Shown here piece by piece: positions 47,126 to 59,314 of a DNA stretch of 64,000 nucleotides. How positions within the stretch are numbered: the stretch's first letter is position 1; every line of letters starts with the position of its first letter. Origin of the DNA: Alisma plantago-aquatica. Lineage: Eukaryota; Streptophyta; Magnoliopsida; Alismatales; Alismataceae. The translations under genes and the position numbers were made by a program. The stretch spans positions 1,338,420,915 through 1,338,484,914 of the forward strand of contig OY856409.1 in assembly GCA_963693085.1 (NCBI GenBank), given 5' to 3'. The notes under the pieces were generated by a model. That model made no database searches and had not been told where the DNA came from. It saw nothing but the letters and a program-made list of their open reading frames with translations.

Positions 47126-49769
47126 ATGTCAGAACATCGTGATGAGCACGTGGCAGAGAGTAGTGCTAGTGCACCTCGAGGCGGTGCAAGAGTTCCGAGG
47201 ATAGAACAACCTGCACCTGAGTCGCCAAGAGAGCCACCCCAGTTCGACCCAGCTGACATGAGTGATCCAGCTGTACAGACGATGTTCGGGCAGTTCATGA
47301 CTGCCATGACACATATAACCGATAGGATGCCCATTCCTTCACCTAGGGCACCTGTCCAGCCTGAAGTACAAGGTATTGGTAAGACATTCGAACAACTTCG
47401 TCGTGTCGGAGCTACCGAGTACTTCGGAACTGCCGACCCTGCAGATGCTGACTTATGGTTGACAGAGTTGGAGAAGGCTTTCAGGATTCTTATGATTCCA
47501 GAAGCTGAGAAGGTTAGACATGTTGTCTATCTTCTCAAAGGCAGTGCTGGTCACTGGTGGAACATGGAAGAGACCTGGAGTAGAGTTTTCATGGGAAGAG
47601 TTTCGTCGGGAATTTATCAATAGATATTTTCCAAAGACCTTCCTAGATGAGAAGATCTCTCAGTTTGAGAAACTAAGGCAGGGAATGATGAACATTAGTG
47701 AGTATGAAGCTAAGTTTATGGAGTTGTTGCGGTTCTGTCCGCATATGGCTGCTACGGATGAGGAAAGAATCAGAAGATTCGAAAAGGGTTTGAACTCCGA
47801 TATGTCAACCCCTGTGTCTGCCTTAGAAAACAGAGAAAGATTCTCTACCTTCGTTGAGTCAGTCCGAAGGATAGAGAGATCTGTGGTTGAGAAAAGACAA
47901 ACCCATAAAAGATATCCACAGTTCCAGGGTTCTTCATCTAGGGATTCCAAGAAACCTAGATTCTCTGCACCTAACCCTCCACCACCCAGATCGAGTTTTC
48001 AAACTCAATGGACACCAAGCGGAGGTAGAGGACGGAGTCAACCGCTTCAAGGGACGCACAGCTCTGTATCAGTGTCAGTTACTGGACCACCCAGACCACA
48101 GCAACAGGAGAAGAGTTGCTACAACTGTGGTAAGGTGGGACACTTGATGAAGGATTTCCGTTCTAGGCCTGTCAGTGTGACACAACAACCCCCGAGACAG
48201 AATCAACAGGGATCTCAGAATAGACAACATCAAGGAGCAGCTCGAGGACGTGGACAAGCGTCTCAAGCTGGATCATCAGCACCACCTCAACACCAGGCGA
48301 CTGGGAGGTTCTATGCTATGAACCCACCTGAGGCAGTGGTCAATCCACGGGTAGTGGCAGGTCAGATGAAACTTTTATATTCTGATATGTCTATATCCTG
48401 TGATGTATCTGTTCTGATTGATCCGGGTGCTACGCACTCTTTCATCACTCGTGAAGTGATTCGTAACTGCAATGTGACTGTTAGTCATAGGGCAGATAGT
48501 TTGTTGTTAGAGACTCCGTTGAGTGGGTCTGCCGTTTTGCAGGAGGTATGTTCTCCCTGCATCCTTTTCTTTTCTGACCATCACATTCAAGTGGATCTTA
48601 TACCACTTGATATGCAGGGATTTGATATAATCCTTGGGATGGATACCTTAGAAAGGTATAGATTTGTCTTGGATTGTGAGTCCAAGTTGGCTGTGTTTGC
48701 TGATGAAAGCAACACATGGATCTTTCAGGGTGAAAGAAAGATTCTGCCCACCTGTCTTGTGTCAGCTATGGTTGCTGATAAGCTGTTGAGGCAAGGATGT
48801 TATGCATTCTTAGCCCATGTGGTAGATGTTACCAAGGAAAGGACCAATCCTGCTGAAGTTCCCATAGTCAGGGAATTCGAGGATGTGTTTCCTGAAGAAC
48901 TTCCTGGTATACCACCACCTCGGGAGATTGATTTTGAAATCAATCTGATTCCAGATACGAAACCCATAGCTCAAACTCCATATAGAATGGCTCCTGCCGA
49001 GATGGCAGAACTCAGGAAACAGCTTCAAGAGCTACTTGAGAGAGGTTTTATTCGACCGGGTACTTCACCTTGGGGTGCTCCGGTCTTGTTTGTTAAAAAG
49101 AAAGATGGGTCAATGCGGTTGTGCATCGACTATAGACAACTCAATAAAGTAACAATAAAGAATAAGTATCCTCTGCCGAGGATTGATGATCTCTTTGACC
49201 AGTTGCGTGGTGCAACAGTCTTTTCAAAGATAGACTTGAGGTCTGGATATCACCAACTCCGTATTAAGGATAGTGACATATCCAAGTCTGCCTTTAGGAC
49301 AAGATATGGTCAGTATGAGTTCACGGTTATGTCGTTTGGACTAACCAATGCACCAGCTGCATTTATGGAACTCATGAATAGAGTTTTTCGACCTTTCCTT
49401 GATCAGTGTGTTGTCGTCTTCATAGATGACATACTGATTTATAGTAAGGATGCCCAGCAGCATGAGCAGCATCTTCGCCAAGCTTTGACCTTGCTAAAAG
49501 AACATAAGCTGTATGCTAAATTTAGCAAGTGTGAGTTCTGGCTGCCGGAGGTATCTTTTCTTGGACATGTGATATCCGCCTCGGGAATTCGTGTTGACCC
49601 TACAAAGGTAGAATCTGTTCTACAATGGGAACAACCGAAGACACCGACGGAGATTCGAAGTTTCTTGGGGTTAGCTGGCTATTATCGAAGGTTCATTAAG
49701 AACTTTAGTTCTATAGCTTTACCTTTGACCAAGTTAACCCGGAAAGATGTTCCTTTTTTCTTGGAGTGA
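47126..49769 (+). pseudogene. Ty3/gypsy Tekay/Del-type gag-protease-RT, copy 1 (frameshifted)
   Basis: Starts [13 protein letters not shown] and is collinear with the intact copy at 56675. An 8-bp deletion between GAAGAG repeats near 47566-47573 shifts the frame inside the gag capsid domain (after GHWWNMEE), and the remainder is open to 49769. Gag zinc knuckle [14 protein letters not shown] has its last Cys changed to Phe (codon 48156-48158). Protease DPGATHSF lies near 48420. The RT catalytic FIDD is at 49419-49430, followed by [12 protein letters not shown], which keeps the four residues lost in copy 2. It stops at 49767-49769 because of a six-T run shared with copy 2. Non-functional as a polyprotein. 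Confidence 0.95.
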
Positions 49770-51773
49770 TAAGTGTCAACAATCTTTCCAGTTACTGAAG
49801 GAGAAGTTGACAAGTGCACCTGTGTTAGTGCTACCTGAACAAGGAAAAGGATATGTAGTTTTCTGTGATGCTTCCAAGAATGGGCTTGGATGTGTGTTGA
49901 TGCAGGATAAACAAGTGATTTCTTTTGCTTCCCGACAGCTTAAGAAACACGAGGAGAATTATCCGACACACGATCTAGAGTTAGCAGCTGTGGTTCATGC
50001 TTTAAAGATCTGGAGGCATTATCTCTACGGAGAAACATTCCAGATTTTCACAGACCACAAAAACCTTAAGTATATCTTCTCTCAGCATGAGCTCAACATG
50101 AGGCAACGTCGCTGGATGGAGTTAATCAAGGACTACGACTGTACAATTGATTACCACCCAGGCAAGGCCAATGTTGTTGCAGATGCCTTGAGTAGGAAAT
50201 CAGCAACATCAACCATGAATAGAGCACAACTAAACTCTTTAGTATGCTCTAGGAGAGATATGCTTATCTCTTTAAGGAAAAACAATGTACAGTTGAAGGT
50301 GTCATTGCTAGCCGGTTTGTTAGCTGAGATGCATATTAAACCTACCCTAAGAGAGCAGATTAAAGAAGCACAGCTAGGTGATGCTGCAGTTCAACATATA
50401 AGATCTGAGTATGGAAATGAGAAGCAAGATGGGTTTCATGGCTCAAAAGATCAAGTAGCTTGTTATAATGGAAGAATGATAGTGCCGGATGTGGACAACT
50501 TAAGGAAGTTAGTCCTGGAAGAAGCCCATTCTTCCATGTATGCTATGCATCCAGGGAGCACCAAGATGTATCGGAATTTGAAGGATCTGTATTGGTGGCC
50601 TGGGATGAAGAAGGACGTTGCAGAGTTTGTTCTGAGGTGCCCTGTGTGTCAGCAAGTTAAAGCTGAACACCAGAAGCCTGCAGGAACAATGCAACCTTTA
50701 CCCATATCACAGTGGAAGTGGGACCATGTGACCATGGACTTTGTTGTTGGCCTACCCAGGACGAGCAAAGGACATGATTCATTTGGGTAATTGTTGATAG
50801 GTTGACTAAGACAGCACATTTCTTACATGTCAAAACAACCTATTCTGCTGAAAGGTTATCAGAGTTGTATGTTCAAGAGATAGTGCGTTTGCACGGAGTT
50901 CCTATCACAATAGTTTCAGACAGAGGTCCTCAGTTTACAAGTCGTTTTTGGGAACAGTTGCACAGTGCCTTAGGCACTAAGCTAAAGTTTAGTACGACCT
51001 TTCATCCACAGACTGATGGACAGTCGGAAAGGACCATACAAACCTTAGAAGACCTGTTGCGAGCATGTGTTCTCCAGTTCACCGGAAGTTGGGATCTACA
51101 CCTAAGCTTGATAGAGTTTGCCTATAACAATAGCTATCAGCATAGTATTGATATGGCACCTTATGAAGCCTTATATGGTAGACATTGTAGATCACCCTTG
51201 TGTTGGTTTGAGACTGGTGAGCACCAGTTGTTAGGTCCTGACCTGGTGCAGCAAACCACAGAAAAGATTAAAGTTATACAACATAAGATTAAGACTGCTT
51301 AGGATAGGCAGAAATCTTATGCTGACAAACATCGTAGACCCTTAGAGTTCCAGGTTGGAGACAGAGTGTATCTTAAGGTCTCACCTTGGAAAGGGGTCCT
51401 TCGTTTTGGAAGGAAGGGGAAGTTAGCTCCTAGATATATGGGGCCTTATCCAATCATTGAACGGATTGGAAAGGTAGCATATAAACTAGAGCTTCCCCCA
51501 GAATTACAAAGGTTACATCCTGTGTTTCCCATTTCTATGTTGAAGAAATGTCACCCAGACACCGAGTCAGTTCTACAACCTATGGAAGTAGAATTGAATG
51601 ATGACATATCCTATGAGGAGGGACCAATGTCAATCCTTGATAAATGAATTAAAAAGTTAAAGAAGAAAGATATAAGTCTTGTGAAAGTCCTCTGGAACCA
51701 TCGTGGTGTTGAAGAAGCCACTTGGGAGTTAGAGGATGAGATGAGAAGGAAGTATCCTGCCCTTTTCTCTTAG
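49747..51773 (+). pseudogene. RNase H-integrase-chromodomain part of pol, copy 1 (broken)
   Basis: Continues in the next frame after the six-T run. RNase H ([23 protein letters not shown]), integrase zinc finger (HSSMYAMH...CPVCQ), integrase core, GPY module and chromodomain are all recognisable. Breaks: a one-base deletion near 50780, inside the integrase core after its first Asp (stop at 50788-50790), a nonsense TAG at 51300-51302 (CAG in copy 2) and a TGA at 51645-51647 (CGA in copy 2). The frame ends at TAG 51771-51773, as in copy 2. It cannot make integrase. Confidence 0.92.
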
Positions 51774-51784
51774 TATGTTTTATC

Positions 51785-51816
51785 GATTTCGGGGACGAAA
51801 TCCTTGTAAGGGGTGG
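51785..51816 (+). other. Pre-PPT hairpin and polypurine tract, family C copy 1
   Basis: GATTTCGGGGACGAAATC (51785-51802) and AAGGGGTGG (51808-51816), six bases before LTR C2. Identical in copy 2 at 61331-61362. Confidence 0.85.
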
Positions 51817-51822
51817 ATAATT

Positions 51823-54800
51823 TGTAACATCCCTGACCTGGGTTATGAGTCAACCCTAGGTGTTTTGCCTAAATATGTAATTAAATCTTTGTGATTAACT
51901 CTGAGCATGTAATTAAGTTTCTCAGAAACGTATATTTCAGTATTTGCTCCTTTTTATTTTAAAGTTGTAGCATTGTTTTGATATACATGGACCTATGTGC
52001 AATTTACCCAGTTAAAAAGGGTTAGCTTGCAATTTGCACATGATGAGATGTTCCTATGATGTTGAGACATCATGAGAATCTCTTTGGCAAAGTTTGAGGG
52101 ATTTCCCAAGCTAGAGCACCAAGGTGCAGCTGTGGAAGCAATCCCAGGGCTAGAAACCCTAATTTGGGGTAAAATGCAATTTACCCAAATGATGGGATGC
52201 AATTTGTAAAGAATGTCATCTAAAGTATATTTTTAGACTCTTACCATCATTTAGAGAATAAATGATGAGGAATTCACCTCAATTGAGTTATCAAGTTAAG
52301 AAACAGGCTTTGTGATTGAATAATCAGGGTATATGTGCAATATCCCTTTAAGTATGAACTTTATTATTAGATTGTTCTTCCTTGCCTTCTTTTCTATAAC
52401 TTAAGATAAGGTTTGTCCTTAGAATAAAGAGGAAGGGACGAGCAAGTAATAAAGGAAGGACTGAGTTGGAATTAAGGGAAACTTATGAACTAATGTTGAA
52501 GATCCTACCCCATGTATATAAGCTCTCCTTCCCTTAGTTGCAAGGGAACTCACCCTTCGTTCCCTTACTGTTTCATTTCACCAAAGACGACCAAGGACTG
52601 CCTTGGAGCTAAGGAGGATGACCAAGGGGTGCAAGGTAGGTTTAAACCCCTCTTCTTGCCTAATTCCATGGTTAGAATTCGAATTCAAGGTCAGCTTCAT
52701 GGCTAATTCTCGAAACCCTATCTTTCTATCCATCTCTCTCTTCATCCTTCCTTGGAGTTTTCACCTTGGCCAACCTGTGGGAACTCAAGGACGCCATTAG
52801 AGCTTGGAGCTTGAAAGCTTGGAGCTCAAGAAGCAAGCTTTAGGCGGGTTTTATAACTCTAAACCCATGCTTTACTATGTGCATCTTTATATGCGTTTTG
52901 ATGATAGCTCTTAGTGTTTCCCTACTTGTCCCTGCTATTTTGCAAGCAAACCCGTGGGATATCTGTACTGTTCTTCAGCTAGAAGATGAAGGCGTGATTT
53001 CCAAGAAAAACCCACCGCTTTTCTTTTCCTTAAACGGTCCTAACAGTTTGCTCTCTCGGACTCAAGACCGCGAGGTGAGCAAACGGTCTCAAGACCGCGA
53101 CAGGGAAAACGGTCTCAAGACCGTTTGGCCCCGTTGACCGAGCGTGGACCGTATAAGAAATCTGTTCCTAATTATATAGGCTAATTACCCTCAAAATTTG
53201 GGAGACTAACTCCAAAGGAATCGGGAGATATGACCTTTTTAAGTCACAACTTTAAGTGAATTAATTGCTGATTTTCAAACGGTCTGAAATTGCCTTTTTG
53301 GGCAAACGGTCTCAAGACCGTGTAAGGTCATTGACTAAGCTTTGACCGTATGAGATTACTGTTCACAATTTCGTTATTTAACAACTCACCAAGTTTGATG
53401 GTCTAATTCCAAACGGGCTAAGAGTTGAAGGGTGAATACTAGGGCTAACCCTAGATAAAAATCAGAACTGAAATTATGGTGACCTAATTAGGATTTTTAG
53501 GGTTGATTGACCTAAACGGTCTCAAGACCGTTTGGGGGTCACCAAACGGCCTCAAGACCGCGAGGGCAATCAACCAAGACCGTTTGGAGGTCTGGGGTCA
53601 AGGATAGTTGACCAATTGAAGGTACAATTACACCAAATTACATTGCAATTAAATATTGACATGATCATCAACTCAAGGGGGTCAGACCTTGATGAATTTG
53701 CACTAGAATCCAAAAATTTGGATGGGCAAACGGTCTCAAGACCGTTTGGAACTCATCCAAACGGTCTCAAGACCGAGAGGAGGCTCGCGGTCTCAAGACC
53801 GTGAGGGGGCTCACGGTCTCAAGACCGAGAGGAGGCTCGCGGTCTCAAGACCGAGAGGAGGCTCGCGGTCTCAAGACCGTGAGGGGGCTCACGGTCTCAA
53901 GACCGAGAGGAGGCTCGCGGTCTCAAGACCGCGAAGGGCCTCACGGTCCTGAGGTCAAACTAGCTAAACGGTCAACACCTCTTCGCGGACTCAACTCAAA
54001 TTGGTCTCCGCGGTCTCGACATTAATTTGAACCGATGGGAGGCTTCGCGGTCTTGAACCCTTGAAGAGGCTCGCGGTCTTGAAGCCTAAGGGGTCTCGCG
54101 GTCTTGGAGTTAGAAAGAGGCTCGCGGTCTTGGAGGGTCAAAGTGGGCAAACGGTCAACATTTTCAACCAATCTCAACCCAATTGATGGTTAATGATTGA
54201 AATCAATCAATGTGATTCAAGGTTGACCTCATTCAATCATTTGATGATGTAAATGGTTCAATGTTGCCCAAATCAAACCCTAATGTTAATATAGGATAGT
54301 AAGGGGTTATTTGACTAAGGTTTTTGACCATGATGATGACCAATGGGGTGAATTACCAAAATACCCCTTAAGGGTCAATTGAGTTATACCTTGCTCAATT
54401 CAAACCCTAATTACATGAGAATAGAGTTTTTAGTCATAATAACTCTATCCAACCTGATCTAGTCTAATGTTACCATCAACCATTAGTATGATGAAAGAGA
54501 AAGCACTTCTAGAGAGAGAAAGTACCCTAGAGAGAGAAAGTAACTCTAATCACATAATGGTGATGCTTTTGGCTATGTTAGCCTATGATGACTCAATCTA
54601 ACCTGTTTTAGAGTGATGTTGACATCACCTAACCTTATGATGAGAGAGAAAGTACTTCTAGAGAGAGAAAGTACCCTTTTTAAGTGGAAACTCAATTAAA
54701 GCATCTCCAATGCACATAAGTGAGCATAATTAGGGTATGGTCCACCTGTGTGAGATCATAGAAACCCTAGTTATGATAAGTGATGAACCTTTAACTAATC

Positions 54801-56542
54801 CAAGAGCATCAATGAAGATGTTACTCATACATGATGATGTTATGAGTTTAATTCACCTTAATAAGAATAGTAAACCCTAATTCAAGGGTGATGACATGTA
54901 ATGAGAATAGTAAACCCTAATTCAAGGGTAATGGCATGCTTTTGAGTATTAAACTCTATTTGGTTTGAAGTAGAGATTTAACTCTTATGACAAGAGTAGG
55001 AAGTACATTCCTTATTGTTGCATTACCTTTATCAGATGTATTAACCATGCAGGTTCTGATATGAAGGTAATCATATCCAAGTATGGATGTTGATGTTATA
55101 TTCAGTAAAGGCATGTTGTTAGCCTTATGAATAAGTAAAGTAATCTGATGCCTTGCCAGTGGCATCCTATGCTGATATTGGGCTATGAGAGCCATAAATA
55201 CCATCAAGGTCATGCCTTAGAGATGACTTGTGATGAGGATAATGAGAAATGATGATTGATATGAGTTAGGCCTGTTACATTTAGTATTCTTCTTTTATAG
55301 CTGCTATGCTATTGTTATTGTTTGTAGAACAATGTATGCTGTTAAAGAATACTGAATGTACCTAACTAATAAAGTATAATGTAGAGCCCTGATCATAGAT
55401 CCATCATTGTCAGAAATTAAATGATGGTGAAACAGGTTTTCCTCAGGGAACTCCTGGAGCACATACTTTTGAGTATGTGGGGTACATGGATGTGTAGAAC
55501 CTTACATCCTAGTGTAGGAAAGTGATGTAGATGTGTAATCCATCCATCCTTCACTATAGTTCCATACCGTATCAGTGGTAGGTAAACATGAAACCTCCTG
55601 ATGACGAAGAAAGCACAGATATCCGTATCAGTGGTAGGTAAATATGAAACCTCCTGATGACGAAGAGAGTACAGAACGCCACTGTGACTCTAGAATAGCG
55701 AAGGACCAGTTTACCCTGGTGAGCTATAGTAGTAGAGACACGAGATGTCCTACAAGTGATCCTCTTACTGACTGAGGAAGGTGAAGGTCATGAGAATCTG
55801 GCTCTCTTAATGACCTATGTATGATACTGATGCGGCTTCTCAGCGATCAGTTGGAGTATGAGTGGTAAGCCTCATCTCCACAGGGCATAATGTTGTTTGT
55901 AAAACATAATCAACCATGTAGTATAACTTGTTAGAGATGATTCCAAGTTAGTTGATTGATGTTACATTGCAATAATGTTGATATTCTCCATATCTTCTAA
56001 ATTGTAGAGATCTTGTTATACCTGCAACTGTTATAGAATGCTTTGAAGGCTTTACTGTTTAAAATAATCTTTGATGTTATAATAAAGCTTCTGGCGAAGA
56101 GTTATAACTCTCGCTGGGACAATTATGTATAATTGTCTCACCCCGTAGGCTTCAACTTTTAGGTGGACGTCGGAGACGAAGGAACCAGCCTACAGGTGAT
56201 CAGTCTCAGCAGCAGCACCAGGGGCAGCAGTAATCTCAGGTGGAGATTTGTCCTGCCATGTGGTGTAGTTAGATTCAGTCCTATGTGTCCTCTGTACTCT
56301 CAGGTCTTGGAGTCTTGTATTATGTGATCTTGAGATTTTGTATCTTGATGTATATAATTACTCAAGAAGTAATTCCTGAGATGTAAACAGTTACCTCTCT
56401 TTATGAAAGGAGTTTTTATAGATCCAAGCTCTTGTCTCGAAAAGTTTTAATTTCCCGTGATTTTTGTCTTCCGCTGATTACCAATTCGCTTCCGCTAAGT
56501 TTTAATCGTGTTTATGTTATGGTTTGGAGATCAGAGCCCACA
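51823..56542 (+). repeat. LTR C2 (4720 bp), shared by both C interiors
   Basis: Serves as 3' LTR of copy 1 and 5' LTR of copy 2, with a polypurine tract before it and a primer site after it. It differs from C1 at about five of the first 340 bases. The dyad array (53040-54140) has twelve exact GGTCTCAAGACC cores and one extra unit at about 53745-53775 relative to C1. It has one AGAGAGAAAGTAC unit fewer near 54650. Open frames across the array are artefacts of the 26-bp repeat. Confidence 0.95.
53040..54140 (+). repeat. GGTCTCAAGACC dyad array in LTR C2
   Basis: Same organisation as in C1: spaced dyads on the left, 26-bp tandem units at 53728-53948, then half-site variants (CTCGCGGTCTTG) to about 54140. 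Confidence 0.95.
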
Positions 56543-56547
56543 AGTAG

Positions 56548-56562
56548 TGGTATCAGAGCTCC
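56548..56562 (+). other. Primer-binding site, family C copy 2
   Basis: TGGTATCAGAGCTCC, identical to copy 1 and also five bases after the LTR end. Confidence 0.9.
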
Positions 56563-56674
56563 AGGTTCAGTTGAGTCTACAGAGGCATAGGACTTAGGAT
56601 GTCGAGTCTACCTTTAGTACTCCTTCCTCATCTAATAGAATCTTCTGCTCCTCAGGAGAAGAAGATACATAAGA

Positions 56675-59314
56675 ATGTCAGAATATCGTGATGAGCACGT
56701 GGCAGAGAGTAGTGCTAGTGCACCTCGAGGCGGTGCAAGAGTTCCGAGGATAGAACAACCTGCACCTGAGTCGCCAAGAGAGCCACCCCAGTTCGACCCA
56801 GCTGACATGAGTGATCCAGCTGTACAGACGATGTTCGGGCAGTTCATGACTGCCATGACACATATAACCGATAGGATGCCCATTCCTGCACCTAGGGCAC
56901 CTGTCCAGCCTGAAGTACAAGGTATTGGTAAGACATTCGAACGACTTCGTCGTGTCGGAGCTACCGAGTACTTCGGAACTGCCGACCCTGCAGATGCTGA
57001 CTTATGGTTGACAGAGTTGGAGAAGGCTTTCAGGATTCTTATGATTCCGGAAGCTGAGAAGGTTAGACATGCTGTCTATCTTCTCAAAGGCAGTACTGGT
57101 CACTGGTGGAACATGGAAGAGCAGAAGAGACCTGGAGTAGAGTTCTCATGGGAAGAGTTTCGTCAGGAATTTATCAATAGATATTTTCCAAAGACCTTCC
57201 TAGATGAGAAGATCTCTCAGTTTGAGAAACTAAGGCAGGGTATGATGAACATTAGTGAGTATGAAGCTAAGTTTATGGAGTTGTTGCGGTTCTGTCCGCA
57301 TATGGCTGCTACGGATGAGGAAAGAATCAGAAGATTCGAAAAGGGTTTGAACTCCGATATGTCAACCCCTATGTCTGCCTTAGAAAACAGAGAAAGATTC
57401 TCTACCTTCGTTGAGTCAGTCCGAAGGATAGAGAGATCTGTGGTTGAGAAAAGACAAACCCATAAAAGATATCCACAGTTCCAGGGTTCTTCATCTAGGG
57501 ATTCCAAGAAACCTAGATTCTCTGCACCTAACCCTCCACCACCCAGATCGAGTTTTCAAACTCAATGGACACCAAGCGAAGGTAGAGGACGGAGTCAACT
57601 GCTTCAAGGGACGCACAGCTCTGCATCAGTGTCAGTTACTGGACCACCCAGACCACAGCAACAGGAGAAGAGTTGCTACAACTGTGGTAAGGTGGGACAC
57701 TTGATGAAGGATTGCCGTTCTAGGCCTGTCAGTGTGACACAACAACCCCCGAGACAGAATCAACAGGGATCTCAGAATAGACAACATCAAGGAGCAGCTC
57801 GAGGATGTGGACAAGCGTCTCAAGCTGGATCATCAGCACCACCTCAACACCAGGCGACTGCGAGGTTCTATGCTATGAACCCACCTGAGGCAGTGGTCAA
57901 TCCACGGGTAGTGGCAGGTCAGATGAAACTTTTATATTCTGATATGTCTATATCCTGTGATGTATCTGTTCTGATTGATCCGGGTGCTACGCACTCTTTC
58001 ATCACTCGTGAAGTGATTCGTAACTGCAATGTGATTGTTAGTCATAGGGCAGATAGTTTGTTGTTAGAGACTCCGTTGAGTGGGTCTGCCGTTTTGCAGG
58101 AGGTATGTTCTCCCTGCATCCTTTTCTTTTCTGACCATCGCATTCAAGTGGATCTTATACCACTTGATATGCAGGGATTTGATATAATCCTTGGGATGGA
58201 TACCTTAGAAAGGTATAGAGTTGTCTTGGATTGTGAGTCCAAGTTGGCTGTGTTTGCTGATGAAAGCAACACATGGATCTTTCAGGGTGAAAGAAAGATT
58301 CTGCCCACCTGTCTTGTGTCGGCTATGGTTGCTGATAAGCTGTTGAGGCAAGGATGTTATGCATTCTTAGCCCATGTGGTAGATGTTACCAAGGAAAGGA
58401 CCAATCCTGCTGAAGTTCCCATAGTCAGGGAATTCGAGGATGTGTTTCCTGAAGAACTTCCTGGTATACCACCACCTCGGGAGATTGATTTTGAAATCAA
58501 TCTGATTCCAGATACGAAACCCATAGCTCAAACTCCGTATAGAATGGCTCCTGCCGAGATGGCAGAACTCAGGAAACAGCTTCAAGAGCTACTTGAGAGA
58601 GGTTTTATTCGACCGAGTACTTCACCTTGGGGTGCTCCGGTCTTGTTTGTTAAAAAGAAAGATGGGTCAATGCGGTTGTGCATCGACTATAGACAACTCA
58701 ATAAAGTAACAATAAAGAATAAGTATCCTCTGCCGAGGATTGATGATCTCTTTGACCAGTTGCGTGGTGCAACAGTCTTTTCAAAGATAGACTTGAGGTC
58801 TGGATATCACCAACTCCGTATTAAGGATAGTGACATATCCAAGTCTGCCTTTAGGACAAGATATGGTCACTATGAGTTCACGGTTATGTCGTTTGGACTA
58901 ATCAATGCACCAGCTGCATTTATGGAACTCATGAATAGAGTTTTTCGACCTTTCCTTGATCAGTGTGTTGTCGTCTTCATAGATGACATACTGATTTATA
59001 GTAAGGATGCCCAGCATCTTCGCCAAGCTTTGACCTTGCTAAGAGAACATAAGCTGTATGCTAAATTTAGCAAGTGTGAGTTCTGGCTGCCGGAGGTATC
59101 TTTTCTTGGACATGTGATATCCGCCTCGGGAATTCGTGTTGACCCTACAAAGGTAGAATCTGTTCTACAATGGGAACAACCGAAGACACCGACGGAGATT
59201 CGAAGTTTCTTGGGGTTAGCTGGCTATTATCGAAGGTTCATTAAGAACTTTAGTTCTATAGCTTTACCTTTGACCAAGTTAACCCGGAAAGATGTTCCTT
59301 TTTTCTTGGAGTGA
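56675..59314 (+). CDS. Ty3/gypsy Tekay/Del-type gag-protease-reverse transcriptase (copy 2)
   Basis: An 879-residue open frame starting [13 protein letters not shown]. Gag capsid region about 80-250 ([15 protein letters not shown], then [10 protein letters not shown]) followed by a Pro/Gln-rich linker. CCHC zinc knuckle at 334-347 ([14 protein letters not shown]), which binds element RNA. Aspartic protease with DPGATHSF at 435-442. Reverse transcriptase with [19 protein letters not shown] from 658 and catalytic FIDD at 768-771. Compared with copy 1, 12 bases are lost just after YSKDAQ (near 59010), removing QHEQ, and a conserved Thr in FGLTNAP is Ile here. The frame ends at TGA 59312-59314 just after the RT domain, because of six Ts where five would keep RNase H in frame. 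The start is the first ATG after the primer site in the gag frame. Confidence 0.93.
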   Translation: MSEYRDEHVAESSASAPRGGARVPRIEQPAPESPREPPQFDPADMSDPAVQTMFGQFMTAMTHITDRMPIPAPRAPVQPEVQGIGKTFERLRRVGATEYFGTADPADADLWLTELEKAFRILMIPEAEKVRHAVYLLKGSTGHWWNMEEQKRPGVEFSWEEFRQEFINRYFPKTFLDEKISQFEKLRQGMMNISEYEAKFMELLRFCPHMAATDEERIRRFEKGLNSDMSTPMSALENRERFSTFVESVRRIERSVVEKRQTHKRYPQFQGSSSRDSKKPRFSAPNPPPPRSSFQTQWTPSEGRGRSQLLQGTHSSASVSVTGPPRPQQQEKSCYNCGKVGHLMKDCRSRPVSVTQQPPRQNQQGSQNRQHQGAARGCGQASQAGSSAPPQHQATARFYAMNPPEAVVNPRVVAGQMKLLYSDMSISCDVSVLIDPGATHSFITREVIRNCNVIVSHRADSLLLETPLSGSAVLQEVCSPCILFFSDHRIQVDLIPLDMQGFDIILGMDTLERYRVVLDCESKLAVFADESNTWIFQGERKILPTCLVSAMVADKLLRQGCYAFLAHVVDVTKERTNPAEVPIVREFEDVFPEELPGIPPPREIDFEINLIPDTKPIAQTPYRMAPAEMAELRKQLQELLERGFIRPSTSPWGAPVLFVKKKDGSMRLCIDYRQLNKVTIKNKYPLPRIDDLFDQLRGATVFSKIDLRSGYHQLRIKDSDISKSAFRTRYGHYEFTVMSFGLINAPAAFMELMNRVFRPFLDQCVVVFIDDILIYSKDAQHLRQALTLLREHKLYAKFSKCEFWLPEVSFLGHVISASGIRVDPTKVESVLQWEQPKTPTEIRSFLGLAGYYRRFIKNFSSIALPLTKLTRKDVPFFLE

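Noticed and set aside
47083..47334. Minus-strand open frames opposite gag (also 56632-56883 and others)
   Set aside because: Antisense shadows of the gag-pol coding strand. Conserved only because the sense strand is.
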